64,000 nucleotides of DNA from Ariolimax columbianus. Taxonomy: Eukaryota; Mollusca; Gastropoda; Stylommatophora; Arionidae. Under the pieces are notes generated by a model. That model was not told where the DNA came from. It saw only the letters and a program-made list of their open reading frames with translations, and did no database searches. Numbering within the stretch: position 1 is the stretch's first letter; the number at the start of each line of letters is the position of its first letter. Position numbers and translations under genes: made by a program. The DNA is taken from the NCBI GenBank assembly GCA_036924085.1, contig JAVGWX010000007.1, positions 37,632,643-37,696,642 on the forward strand. Reading direction: 5' to 3'. Of this stretch, positions 13,001-28,000 are shown piece after piece.

Positions 13001-16000
13001 GACTGACAAAAGAACCAGATCATCTGTGTAGTCCATGTACTCCAATTTTGACCAAAGTGGTGACTGATGTTCTCGTTACCTTGATTAATGTCTTCATTAT
13101 CAAATCTATAGCCAACAAGAACCAGAAGGACGAGGTGGGAATACTTGTCTCATCCCTGTTTGCACCCCTAACCTGTTAAAGAGTTTCTTCTACTAAGATA
13201 ATATAGTAAAAACTTTCTAAACTAGCATATTACAACTTTATAAGATGTTTTGATGCAATACTGACAGTTGTAATCATGCGTGCGTGCACTCATATTTTGT
13301 TAATGCGTTTTGTTTGCTTTACTTCAACCATAAATTAGCACTAATGAGGACGTACGGTCAAGTCTTGATCAGTATGTTTCACCTAGCCCAGACTACATCT
13401 GCTCCATAGAAGTGAGGTCAACATTGAGTACACGTATGCGCCTCATGAAATAATCCATATGAACTCATGACTATTTATTTGTTATACATTATAACTCTGA
13501 GCCCATTGTTGGCTGGAGGGCCAGATTCAGTAAAATTATGGACTATATCCTTGCGAGCCAGATAAAATCAGGGCTCAACCATAAAGAACTGCTGTACTAA
13601 AACACACAAACATGAGACTGGTTCATTCAGCCTTTCCTCATGATTTGTTAATATGACACAACTGTGTGATCCACCATGTTCAAAGTTGTTACTTCATCAC
13701 AGTGATTAAACAGACATAAACCGTACCTTGTAACTATAGCTGTCCCTTTCATCCTCATCATAATAACGATCCCTGTAGTTACCTCTGTATCTCCCTGAAG
13801 AAGAAGAAATTATCAAAAACACGAATATCTAAACAAATAAATGTAAGAATCAGCCAAAATCATTCAACCTCATGCAGAGCATAGGTCCTCAAAAAATATC
13901 CCATTGAGCTTTGATCAGCTGTCATGCACTTCAACTTCGACTGACCAGTATTTTCTCCATTTGCCCCCACTTAACTCCAGATGTGCTCCACTTAACTCCA
14001 GATGTGCTGAGGTCTACCTTTCTTCTCTTTCCCATCAGGTTCCAATGCAGACAGTTTCAGTAATGATGCCAGCATCTCTCAAGGTGCGACATCTCTTTTT
14101 CACCTCTTGTGCCGGACAGTTGGTCTGACCTGCACTACAAGTTGACAGTTGAGACCGACGCCAACTCAAAACAAAATTAATGCATAGACAGCTCTTCGCA
14201 GACATCTTCACCCTGCTTGTTGTCCGCCACACCTCCAAAACAGAGTAAATTTATTTTTAAATCCTAATCTTTGTCATAGGCCTGATTTCCTACGATCTCC
14301 AGAGTTTATCCAACATAATAAAGGCGCCTTCTGGATTTTCAAGTATGTGTCACTCTGTGCCCCCTATTTTGTCCACACAAAGGAATAACCATATTTATTC
14401 TCATTATCTTGGTCTAGCATCCGTGGACTCATAGTCCTAACCGCTGGGGGTCTATATTGCCTTTTTCAGTATTCGTTCTGAAAAGGATGTGTCGTAGTTT
14501 ACAGCTCGGCTGCCTTTTTCGTCCGATACATCCGATTTCAGCAGGTATTTCTTGAGTTTACATTTCCACTGCAATGCCTACTAGTTGGCCAGAATACACC
14601 AGTGGCTAGTCAGCTTGTTTTCAGGGCCACCACTTGGAGGCGGAATATGATTCGCTGAAACCGATGCAAGCAACCAGTTATGAGTCGCTGGCTGCTCTCA
14701 GCGAATACAATGTTGCATCTTGCCCAAAACCATATATCAAGCCTATTTATCTCAGTTATTCTGTGTTCGTTCTCAATCTCCCGCTACCAGACCGTAAACA
14801 TGGCTTTGCAAGTAGCAGGATGTCATCCAGAGAATGGAATGCGTTGTCACTAGTTTACAGCTTGACTACGATATTTGCACCTTTCAGTCTGACACATCTG
14901 TTTTTGACAAGCCACACTGCAGTTGATCTCAACTACAGGACAGAAGGACCAAATCATCGGCAAATACAATTTCTCCAGTGGCACCATAATCACATCTTAA
15001 ATGTAATTTGATGATTAATCTGCTCTTTTTCAGTAACAGATAAGAGAACCAAGCCAACATGATGATTACGACGTGCAGCAGGCCATCAATATCCTGTTAA
15101 CCACCATTATGAGATGGGCTCCCCTTCTCACTTGGATTGGAAGATTATCCCATTATCGACAGGGATGAAGCTTAAGTTTGGTGCAACAGAATTTTTGGGA
15201 GGTAGATCTGTTTAGTGTGTGTAGTTGTAATAAATACTTTTGTAAGACGATCTTGTAAGAAACACTATCACTGTTCTGTGACATTTTAAAATTTCTTATT
15301 TTAACCTTTAGCACACCCTTGTCCTACCCTAGCGGACCAACCTCGGCCTACAAAGGCGGTGTGCGTAAATTTTTTTTTTTTTAACGGAGCCACTCCCGAC
15401 AGGCATTTTTTTTACTGCTGAATACGTCCCCCATATATACACGATACTTTGCCGGTTAAAGTATCGTATGTTCGATTACAAATGGCTTTTGAACAGTTTT
15501 AATTTTGTAGACGCCGTTTGGAGCAAGCCAACTTTTTGCGAAAGGTGAAGTAGGTTGTTCGGAAAGATCTTTATCGAGTAGATCTGTTTATTTTGTTTGT
15601 TTAGATGAAAGAACTACGCTTGAATTGGTAACTAACAGTTATGTCGATAGTGTAAACACAGTATCGATACATTGTTGTGGTTTCCATGGTTTTCTATCGG
15701 AGCAACTAGACCTAGCGGTTAAGCAAAAAATTTTTCAGAGATTTTCATAAATTTTCAACTTCATCTTTTGGTCTCAGAAACTAACAAACACACAACAAAA
15801 ACAATAATACCCACATGTTCGCTATTCACTTGTGTCTCTCTCTACACACAAGAAAATCATATTTATTGACAAACAAACAGTAAAGTTACAAATTTTGAAA
15901 GTCGACTACCATAGCGAGAAATTCAGAAATGAATTAGGTCAAATTTTCCCAATTAACAACAGGCGGCGTGAAGAAGGTTAAAGATTGCAAATGAGATGGC

Positions 16001-19000
16001 AAGAGTTAATGTCATGTGTAAACATGGAATATGAGAACAGTAAATACAATTACTAACACGTAAAGGTTGAAATCTACTGCACAGTGCCTGATACAATTGG
16101 TTCAGATTTGTAAATGGTAGCTCACCTCTACGTTCATTGAAAGGTCTCCAGTTGCTGCCTCTGTATCCACCGCGTCTCTCTCTCTCAAAGCTGCCTCGGT
16201 AGCCCCCTCTGCGTTCTCTGGTTTTGTAGTCCCTGCCTAAACAAACACGCACAACATTTATAATAGTATAGTGAGTGGAAGCCATGGCACAAATTCTTCT
16301 TCTGCGGTCGTCCTAAATCTTCCGCTACCAAGCCCTAAACAAGGCTTTGCATGTAGCAGGATGTAGTCTGAAGAACGGAATGCGTTGTGTCACTAGTTTA
16401 CAGCTTGACCGCGATATTTGCACCTTTCGGTCCGACACAGCCATCTTCGGCAGAGGCACAAATTTTAATAATCATATCACAGACAAGCACCTTCTTCACT
16501 GTCATCCTTTCTTTCTAGATAAAACTTGAAGAATAGACAATACTGCTGTCTGCAGAAAGTCTGCACAATTTCTGTGTTATCTATTCAGTCCCGAATTATG
16601 ATATGCATAGTATTATATAGTGATATTCATATATATGTGTGCAGATAAATGTACTTTCGTTGTGTTGTTCGCAGTGAGGCTTTCGATATCTGCACATTAC
16701 AGCCCAACACAACGGATTTCAGCTGGCTTTTTATTTTTTTTTTGGGTAGCGAGTTTCTAGTCTGTACAGTTTAAAATGAGAATGAGAGTATATAAAACAA
16801 ACAAATATACAGTCAACATTGTAGCCATCTTTATTTTAAAAAGGAACAGCTTAGTTATTGTAGCAGAATGAAACAGGATCGTCCCAACAGACTCCTTGTG
16901 GAAAACTGCCAGCCAAAATGCAGAATTAAAATGTCTGTACCCCACCATGTAAATTATTGTTTTTGGCGTTCGCCTTATTTTTCTAATCCCCCAAGGCGGT
17001 GTGCGTTGGACTGTGTTTTTATTTTGCACCTGTCGGCTCAGTGCATCCGACTTCAGCATTCATTTTATGTAAGGGTCTGCTTCCTCCTGCATTTTCTAAG
17101 GGTTTGCTTCCCCGGGGTAACGGCCGGTGCTGTGATGGGGATTGAACCCAGCACCTTCGAATTGTGAGCCATGCCACTTAACCACTCGGCCCCCTCACCA
17201 TGTTAATGAAATCAAAGAGATACCAAATCCCAGAAAGAAGCCAAGAGTTACAGAGAGTAGTAAAAGATATACCACCAAACTTTCATAAAACACCAGAAAT
17301 ACTGACAATTAATAGATGATACAACCAGAAGTTCAGATCCATGTAAAGGTTGAAAATCTGCTGTGCAGTGCCTGATACAATTGGTTCAGAGAAAAGCTCC
17401 AAGAACTATTAATATCTTTCTCAATGAATCATGCATGTACTGATGTATCTGCATTTAAATCCATCAAAGCAGATTGTGGCTTTTATATAGAATAAATACC
17501 CAGACACATTCTCTGATAACTGTTGCTTGCGAGGAGGTTCACACCAACTATGAAGTTGAAATCACTGCATGTGACATCACCTTGTGCCATCTGATGATTT
17601 TTTTTATGCCTTTCCCTCAAAGGTACAAAATAATTTTTTTTCTACAGACTGTCCGTCCAAGTATTAGACAATTGCTGGACATTGTAGACTTGACCTTATA
17701 CAAATGTCTCTAAATGATTACATTACCACCTACCAAGTCATCAAAATAGTTATGCAGTTGATACCTGAGCACACACATCTTGGCAAGGTAGATAGACAGA
17801 CTAGCAAAGAAGGGATCCAAGACAAGAACAGCCACACACACAGCATCAACTCTAACAATAGCAAACAGATGGACCACGAGAAGACATGCCTAAATACAAA
17901 TGGCAGTATCAATCAACTCACAAGGAAGGATCAGAGCACTATTTTCTGTCTGAGAACAACACATCTCACTTAAAAACCTGGCAGAAACCCAACCACAGCA
18001 CACTCCAGAGTGCCTGCTGTGTACACAACTATACCATTGATAATCTCAGAGGGCTCTGTGCTCAACAAGCATATAAAAATGCTTCTTCTGAGGTCAGATA
18101 AATGTAACAATTTTACATTACATTACATGATATTTGGCTTAGGGCCGGATGCTGCTAAAACCGTAACAACTTCAACATTGAACAGGAGATGAACAAACTT
18201 ACTTTCTCTCTTGAAGCGTTTATCTGGTGGGGGAAGAGCATCTCGGCCCTCCTTGCGGTATTGCTCAACCAACTTGTCACGGTCCTCTTTTGTTACTTCC
18301 TCAATATACTCAACAGTCTCAAAGTATTCGCCATCTTCAGGTAGGCTGAAGCTCGCTGTGTGTGCAAAATTGGCATTAGCATTTCAACAAAACAAAAAAA
18401 ATTTTCAATTGCTAGTGTTTTTAATTTGTCTGGTGTTTGCTGACACATAACAGTGCTGATTTAGCTAACAGAATGAAGGTATACCTAAGATTCATCATAT
18501 TTCTTTTGTTTTTGCTACTATAGAAGCAAGGACTCACGGCTCAAGTTAACCTCATTGCAGAAAGTATGCACCAAAGTATGTTTTGTTCTTGCAACTGAGG
18601 TTTTTGTACCACTTTGATTTATATGTGATTGCCAGTCACATGCACAAGCTTCTTAAGCTGCCTTTTATGGCATGAGTAGCAAACTTATAGAATTACTATT
18701 GCATAGCATGTTTGTCTTAGTAACATATAATCAAATGTTGGCAACAAATTGTCAAATGTTCAGTTGCATTAAGAACGTAACTTCCGGATGCCAACAGCTA
18801 CATCTACACTTTAAGCAATTATATTTAACCAAAATATATTCAGCATATTTTATTTAACTTTAATATGGGATTGTCCCAGCTAATTCACATTTATTTTGAA
18901 TACTATTGATATTTTATTATGATATTCTAAATGTGATGCTATTTTAATGTATCAAACATATAGTAATCTCAAAAATGATGCTCAAATAAAAGTAATGAAA

Positions 19001-22000
19001 GATTATCCCACCCACACATTGATTTACAATGGCTAAAGATGTGGTTTGAGTTAATATAAGAAATTGTCATTTAAATTGTGGAGTTATTTTGGAGGAATGA
19101 AATTTTGTTTATGGGAACGACAGAAGAAAATGGGAAACAGAAGACCAATAAAGAGAAGACGAAGACGACAAAGTATATAGAGAAAAGCTGAAGGAAAAAC
19201 CCCCTTGCAGAAGCTGTTCCATGTACTGAAGGTATGGACCGTGCGTTATGTCTATTTCTATTCTGTAGATACCTGCCTGGTTTTTGTCCTCAAATAAAAA
19301 TACTTGCAGTAGGAAATGTTGGAATCAAGGTTGATCAAGTTCCGTCGATTTCCGTATCATTACCTTTCATCTCGTTCACTGCAGTTTCAGGGATATCCTT
19401 CCGTTCCTCTTCTGTTCTTTCCTTCACTCGATTTTTGTACACTTCATCTGTTGGCAAGACCACTACAGCCTTGCGTTGGAAACCTTCGAAAGGCTGCATT
19501 TTACGTCTCCGGGATGAAGCAAACACATTTGTCTAGCGTGGCAACAAAATATAAAAAATATTTAATCAGGTGTTCATGGCGTCTGCAGCCAGGATGCTCC
19601 ACAGCTGTCCATCTGTGATTATACCTAAACCCACCTCCACACACTCTTCCGTTCCCCCCCCCCCCCCCTCTCTTTCCCCTCCCGACAGACATGTCAGAAG
19701 ATCTGCATATACTTCAAGATAATGTGGTATAAATTTCAAGAATCATAATCTAACATTCACACAACCTAATCATATGTATGTATTCAATGATGTATTCTCC
19801 AACTTGTGGAAAACATACTTACCACAAAACTGAAAGGGGAGGGGGGGGGGGGGATGCACAGCATTAGTAATACCACATACTTACCTCAAGCTTCTAAAAT
19901 CCATCCTGATTAACGTATTTCTGACTTTCATAACATATTGCAGGAACAATTAATTACATCGTTTAAAAAAAATCAATCTTATCCAAAACTATTCACTAAA
20001 ATATTGTATATAGCCACATTTGAGTTCCACAATCACATCTGTAACAAGTCCATATTAGTACATTCCAGTTTTATATTGTGCATGTTGGGTGATAATCAAA
20101 ACAAGATATGTTCATCAATGACACCAGTCCATCTCCATTCACCACGACGATGATCAAAGTATTTCTTCAATCATGACACTAACAAGTCCATCTCCATTCA
20201 CCGAGATATCCACATCAAAAGCACTTTTAAACTGCATGTTAAACATCAGATGCAACGTCAGTAGACGACATAACAAAACCAATTGTCTCTAGATATAAAT
20301 AACCCAACTCCAAAGTATTTTAAATACTTACATGCATCACGAGGTACAGGGAATGAGACATGACATAAATGAAAGCAGATGCACAGAAGTAAGTAGTAAT
20401 GCTCACAAGCTTCTTCCCTAGCATACAGATATCCTGTCTCTGCATCTACCTTCTTTCGGGACAAAGTTTTATGCTCTCACCTTTGCTGACTCAGTTTAGA
20501 AATGGTAGTGGCAGCTATTTGCTCAATGATTGAGCACAGAAACACTGCAACTGTAGGTCTTAATTCTTCATCTGAGTAGCATATTATCTTCACGTCTCTA
20601 AAATCCTCCTCTTAATCATTTGGCTCCTGGTTTTCCTATACCATACCTTTTTTCTCTTTCTCAAGTGGTGGCTAGATTGAAGTGACTTTAGATAGTGACA
20701 TCACAGACTACATACAGTGAGGCTACGATATCTGCACCTTTCATTTAGGCCTTGCCGATTACAGCACAATATTTTTTTAGACCGGGTTTGCCTCCTCTCT
20801 TCGATACCTAATCTGTTAGCCAGGCAACAGTCCATTTCTAGTGTCACCGCTTGGGAGGCGGAATAGGGTCAGTTATAGGTCCAATATCAATTGGCTGTTT
20901 TGGGTACTGGGTTTGCCTTCCCACTGTGATCCCTATTCTATTAGCCGTACTGCACTAGGTGCAGCCTGTTTTTAGGGCCGTTGCTTGAAGGTAGAATAGG
21001 GTTTTGGCCAGCTCTGGTTCACTGACCCTGATGCAAGCAGCCAGTTATGAGTCGCCGGCTGCTGCAATGCTGCATCTTTAAAGAATTAGTTCCTACTCAA
21101 TTTTGTCTTGACGAGCACATATTGTATCAGCTAGGTAGACTGGAATCTGCAAAGACCTGGTCATCAGAAACATGTTGCCTTTGCTGCAAAAGATGTGTTC
21201 TATCCACTCCACAAATCATAAGCCCACCAAAACCCCATACAAAATCTAACAAGACTAAAGAAAATGTTCACAGGTTTACTAATAGTCTGGACAAACATCA
21301 TCAGCACAGTGTGACATACTTCATTCTTTCTGCACCATAATCTTTTTGTGGAAATTGTACAAATTAATGCAAAACAAACTGATAATATCAATTTAATGTA
21401 TTCCCGTGATCAACAAACTAAGATTAGTAGCCAGGCCAAACATATACTTTACACTTGGATAAGTGTTCATCTATCTTGTAACCACTTATAAATTACATTC
21501 AATTTAGCAACTCATGAAGATTGGTGGGAAAATAACACAAGAAAGCCTTACTCTGTGCATCTGCTGATCACAAACAAAATCCAAGGAAAATCGTTTACGG
21601 TCTCGCCATTCAATACTCACTTGCTACTATTTTGAAGACAATGCTTCTATAGTTTCATTTATAAAAAAGCAAATGTCAGACATTCAAAATGGTAGAGCTG
21701 CATGGAACGAATATCGTACCTGATCAATTATGAAGTTGCGCTTTTTGCGAGCGGCCAGCTCAATGAATCTGTTCAGACATTTGTTGACCTTGTCCATCAG
21801 GACACTCCATTCACCATTGTGGTTCTGTCTTCTCGGTTTGCCCAGTATCTGGGATGCAGCAAAAAAAATTTTTGCACATTATTTTCTTTTATTTCAGGAC
21901 CACATTTCTAAACACATATTCCATATGCCACAGTGAATGGCATAGTTACTTTCGAATCTCAACAACCTCCCATATGTAAAGGCTTATTATCAGCTGTGTT

Positions 22001-25000
22001 GTTGATTATCTGGCTGGTATATTTTCTCTGCATTGCTTTCTCTTTCCCAGTAATTTTACTTACTGCCACATATTTCAAACATGCAGCAAACCAACAACCA
22101 AATAATATTTAAAAAGGAAACAATATACATCATAAGCTGCCTTCCCCCAACAGTATTCTTAACATTCTTTACTAAACCAGCATCTTTACTGTTTCTGGCG
22201 ACCGTCTACGTGTCACTTTTTAGGGCGCATGAGTAATCCTACTCATTGTGGTCATTCAACAACCGACATGACTTTATACATTTTAGTTAGCTGTAATGTC
22301 TTATTCAAGATTTTAAATCATGTGCTTTTTATGCATGCATTCTGAAATATCTAATGCCCTCGCTAGTTATGTCTAGATCACACCTCAAATATCTAATGCC
22401 CTCGATAGTTGTCTAAATCACACCTAAATATCTAATGCCCTTGCTAGTTATGTCTAGATCACACCTCAAATATCTAATGCCCCCGCTAGTTATGTCTAGA
22501 TCACACCTCAAATATCTAATGCCCTCGCTAGTTATGTCTAGATCACACCTCAAATATCTAATGCCCATGCTAGTTATGTCTAGATCACACCTCAAATATC
22601 TAATGCCCTTGCTAGTTATGTCTAGATCACACCTCAAATATTGAATGCCCTTGCTAGTTATGTCTAGATCACACCTCAAATATCTAATACCCTTGCTAGT
22701 TATGTCTAGATCACACCTAAATATCTAATGCCCTTGCTAGTTATGTCTAGATCACACCTCAAAAATCTTATTTCAAGTGTTTATTCGCACTGCATTTCTC
22801 CCATTATTCACCCATCTTTGATTTGTCCCCTTTGAACTTCATCGAATATGGGACTTTAGGAAAAATGCGTCAAAGCACTGTGTATACTTTCTAGTGATTT
22901 CTGTAGCAATTTGTTCTACACAACAATGTTGCTAACCCCATGGACAAACTCTTTAGTCGCCTATTACAACATTAACAGATGTGCAGCTGAGCCAATTCGT
23001 TCTTCCCCAGGATCATCTCAGGGACATTATTCATCTATGACTTTTAAATCTTTCAGAAATACTCATCATTTGTCAATCTTGTTCCATTTGGACAGAATCT
23101 AACCAGAACATACTCCAGAGTGCCGGCCGTGCATATATCTCTATGAAACCGTTGAACAACATCTTTTTGACTGCCCAGCGCTGGCGGTGTTAGGAAAGAG
23201 CATCTTCCTCAGATGTCAAACAAATGGAACACTTTGTACGGAATTAACAACTTACAAACACCATTATATGGCATTGTGCCAAAGGACAGGAGCCCACAAG
23301 TCGCTGGATCAATAACCATCCAAGAAACATAGGCCCACAACAGATGCTTTCCACCTGATCTGATCCTGTTCTGTGCCGTTTTCTTGACTTCCCAGCACAA
23401 TGGAACCTGGCTTCCGTATTCACCAGATGTTGCTTGGTCTCTTTCCCTGTGTTCCAATCCAGCACATATGTGATTATGTCAGATTTCTTTCTGATAATGT
23501 ATTAACAATCCCCACTTTCTCTCAAATCTCCTGCCCTAATGGTTGTGTTCTCTTCCACAGATCTATCTGTGCTATCCATTACCTCTGGTCATCTAACATG
23601 TGATGACACTTGATGTCTTATCTGGAGGTGATACCATTAGTTATATACCACGCCTTTCAGACATATAGCAGGATTCACTTTATATTCGCGTTGAACGCGT
23701 GAATTTTTTCTCTAGAGAATGCTGCCAAATTCTATATTGGGCGAAGTGAGTTCAAATTAAATCTGGCTTTGTTAATCCTGGTGTTAACATGTTGGTGAGT
23801 GTCTCCGTCTTTACCTATGTTACTTCCCAAACAGGTAAAATTTAGCACTTCTATTTTCCCCAGCATCTGCTCATGGACATTATACCTCTATCATTCTTTC
23901 AATAATAATGAACTTGAAGTAATTACTTACAATCTTCAGGTCTTGAAGTGTCAAAATATATATTTCTTTTTACTAATGTCCTGCTTGTGCCTTTCAGCGC
24001 CGGGTCATAGTATGTGCTTCGTACACTGGGAGATTTACTGCTTCTGTTATTTCTGCTATACATCTTTTGCGTGGTCGGCCATTGTATCTGTATAGCATTG
24101 CTTTCTGAGGAATACTATCTGGTGTTGTTGTTCTTACGCTGTCAGACGTCAACCTTTATTTTTATGAAAAAAGCAGTGGTCATACTGAGGCTGTCGACAC
24201 TGCCATAGAGCTTGTCTAGTGTTGCCACTGGTGATGGCCACATCTGCTTTCTCTGATCCTCGTATGTCGGGCAGTTTTGCAGCAGATGTTCAGCGGTCAT
24301 TTTCTCAGTACAGCACATGCATTCGTCAGTGCCACCTATCTTCAATTTATTGAATAGTTGGTACCTCAGTCTATTGTGGCCAGTGCGAAGTCTGAAGACC
24401 ACGACCTGCTCTCTTCTGTTCAACTGGTAATAGGCATCATTTTTTGTGTAGCCAGTATGTTCTGTTTCCCATTTGTCGTATGTCACACTAGTATCTGGTT
24501 GTGGTAGTCTTGCACCTTCTATTGCCAGTCTGTATGCCTCCTCGTTGCCTTGGATGTTACAATGGGATGGAACCCACTGTACCACTACTCTTTTTGGTGC
24601 TAACTGCTGGCATATTTGACAGAGTACTGCTCTTAAATCATTAAGTTCAGTATTTTTCTGGTTTTTTAGTGCTGTGACCACGGCCAGGGCATCTGTAAGC
24701 AGGACTTTATGGCTTTCATTTCTTTTGCATGTCACCATTTCTTCTACTGCAGCCCTCAGTGCCTCTGCCTTCGATCTGAAATTGCTTGAGTATTTTCCAG
24801 TTGCCACTGATAGTGTTGTTTTTCTACCATTTGGTAGGCTCAGGAATACCCCTGCCCCTCCATTCTGTGTTGTGTTTGTTACAGAACCGTCGGTGTATGC
24901 GTGGGCTATCTGGTGTTTGACATGTCACTTGGCTGAACCATTTGGTTTACTGTCTCTTGCACTGGTGTTGTACCTAGTTGTTTCCTAGTATCATCGTTTC

Positions 25001-28000
25001 TGATTTTATACATTCTTGTTACTCCAAACATTTCATCTCTGTAGTTTCTTTTATCTTTTTTAATGTCCAATTTTGGCACTGATAGCACAATGTAGGTAGG
25101 AATATCATGTTGTATAGCATTCCTTTTGTATCCATTATCACATGTTTACATTATATATATATTTATACAATGGCAAATGATGTTTCACTCTACCATTTGC
25201 ATGACAGGATTTTAAAGAAATAATATTGCAAGAAAATGACAATTATTTTGTAGCAATTGAATTTAAAGCATACATATAAACTGAAGACATACCCTCATTT
25301 TATCAATGATGCTGATTGTTCCAAGCACGTTATATCGCTTTTCAGGATGTGAAGCAATGTGATTCTCTGCCCAATATGACTTGCCAGCACCAGGTAGGCC
25401 CACAGTCATGACAACCTAACAAAGATCAAATGTTAAGAAGCGTGGATTAGATAATTATAGACGGATATAAGTTGGCTGACTAGATAGCCTTTACAGCACT
25501 GCTGGCCAAAATGTTTTGCCATATTCTAGCCAATTTTTTTTATACTGCTGGATAAGTCACGTCGATCTACACACTATTTTGCCGGGAAATGCATTGTATG
25601 TTAGATTACAAATGGATTTTGAAAGATTTTTCTTCTAATACATCGACTGAAGCAAGCCGACTTTTTGCGAAAGGTGAAGTAGGTTGTTGGGAAAGATCTT
25701 CATCGAGTAGATCTTTTTATTTTATTTGTTTAGATTTGAAAAGCTAACAGTTGTGTTGATATTGTAAACACAGTATCGATACGCTGTAGTTTCCATGGAT
25801 TTCTATCGGAGTGGCTAGGCCCAGCCGTCAAAATTTGTTTGTGTTTTCCATAAATTTTTATTATCTTTTTGTATCTCATAAACTAACAAACACACAACAA
25901 AAACAATAACACCCACAAGTTCTTTATTCAATTGTGTCTCTACACACAAGAAAATCATATTTATTGACAAACAAACAGAAGAGCTACAAGCTTTGAAAGT
26001 CAACTATCATAGCGAAATATAAAGTTGCAAAAATATGTGGTGTGCTAAATGTTAAACAAACTGATCAGTCGGGACCACAAACACACAGGACACCCCCCCC
26101 CCCCCCCCCCCATTCAGCGCATGCTGCACTGTTTATATTTTGCGCCTGTGGTCCAGTGCATCCGATTTCATCATTCATTTTATGCAAGGGTCTGCTCCGC
26201 ATTCTTAAAGTTGCACAGCATTATCAAATTTATGGTAATAACATGTCCATGTAACATCTATACCAGTTGTCTTTTAGTATGAAGTTCTCAAATACTCCAT
26301 TGTATGGGGACGACGTGGGCTAGTGGTTAAGTGACACTGCTCACAACCCAAAGGTGTTAAATTCGCTCCCCAATCACAGCACCAGCAGTTACCCTGTGGA
26401 AGCAAACCCTTAGAAAATTATATCAGGATGCACTGGGCTGACAGGTACAAAATAAAAGCATAATGATGTGCACGCTGCCTTGGGAAATGGAGAAATAAGA
26501 CGACCGCAAAACAAACAAAAAATACTCATGAGTAAAATCAGGAAAAGCTTACCTCACACTCCTCTTTTGTTGCAGGAGGCAGGTGCCCACGAACACGCTC
26601 TTCTGCTGGTACTTCTTCCAAAAACTTGTACCCATCTTTCAGTGGGAAGTAAGGCCCCTCCTAAATGTTTTGGGGGAGTTAATAAAATCTTTCAGAATGA
26701 ACTCTATACACACCCTAAGCATTGAAACAGTTCAGGAAGGCAATTCATATTCGCCCTTAGGTAACAACAAATTCCTGAATGACTTAAATCATTTTGTTTT
26801 TAATTTGCATGTTTTAGTTTGTGTATATAAGTACTCAGCGACCCAAGCTATTAATGTCATATTTGCAATGAAACATAATGAGTGATTGACATAAGACATA
26901 AAAGTAAAATCAAAGAATTATTGTATACTTTTGTATACCTTTTTTTTATCTTTCGGAAACATTAAATCTTTCTTTAAATTATAATATATTATTAGTCACC
27001 CGCAATATTATAAAACAAATTATGAATGTTATCCATAATGAAATGGAATGCATTGGTAAAAGGTTAAATCCTATATTAAATATAATTAGAAGAAAAAATA
27101 ACCATAGAGTCTCGTCTATGACTTGAAGCACAGACCTCTAGCACATTAGGCAAGGATTACATCCATAATGCCATTTTGTCAATTAAAAAAAAAAAAAAAA
27201 AAGTTCAGCAAAGAAAGTATGCTATAAAGGCAGACAGCAAGCACACTTCGCTCCATACAAAAATGACCCCGCGTTATGGATTACAAATTGTCCCCAAAAT
27301 ATTGAAAGAGTATTATCAGGTCTATATCTTGTCTTGAAAGTTTCAACTTGTCGGGAAGTGTCTGAATTTCAAAAGGAAAGTGGGACAGTGATATCATCAG
27401 GTTAGCGGCAGGAAAAACATCAGATGACAGATACCAACTACCGACTAGGTCCATTGTCCATAAAATACCAGGTTATCATAATTCATCTCAAACTGGCCAC
27501 AACAGAATGAGACAACATTCAAGGTAGGTAAATCAGCATACATGACAGCAGCACATGTACTTCAGCATGGCCCTGCCCACTCCCCTCAAAAAGAAACTAG
27601 TGGAATTGAGACCCTGAAAAAAGTAGCAGCCTTCATTGGAGAATCCAGTCCCAATCTAAATGAGCAATGATCTTCTTCTTCATTCGTTTTCAATCTCCCG
27701 CTACCAAACCCTGAAAGGGTAAGTAGCAGAATGTAGTCCAGTGAACAGAATGCGTTGTGTTGTAGTTTATAGCTTGGCTGCGATATTTGCACCTTTCTGT
27801 CCAACACATCCGACTCCAGCAAGCATTTTTTGAGTACCGGGTTAGCATTCCCTCTTCGATCCCCTTCTCCTAAGCTAGTCTGCCCTGCTGCAGCCTGTTA
27901 TCCAGGATCACCACGTGGAGGTGTAGAAGGGTCTCGGCAGCTCTGGTTAGCTGGCCCTGACGTTAGCAGTCAGCTATGGGTCGCTGATCACTGCAGCTCA

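Noticed and set aside
22413..22679. Open frames on both strands with a 14-residue repeat
   Set aside because: Period 42 is a multiple of three with no stops; both strands being open argues for a minisatellite, not protein.
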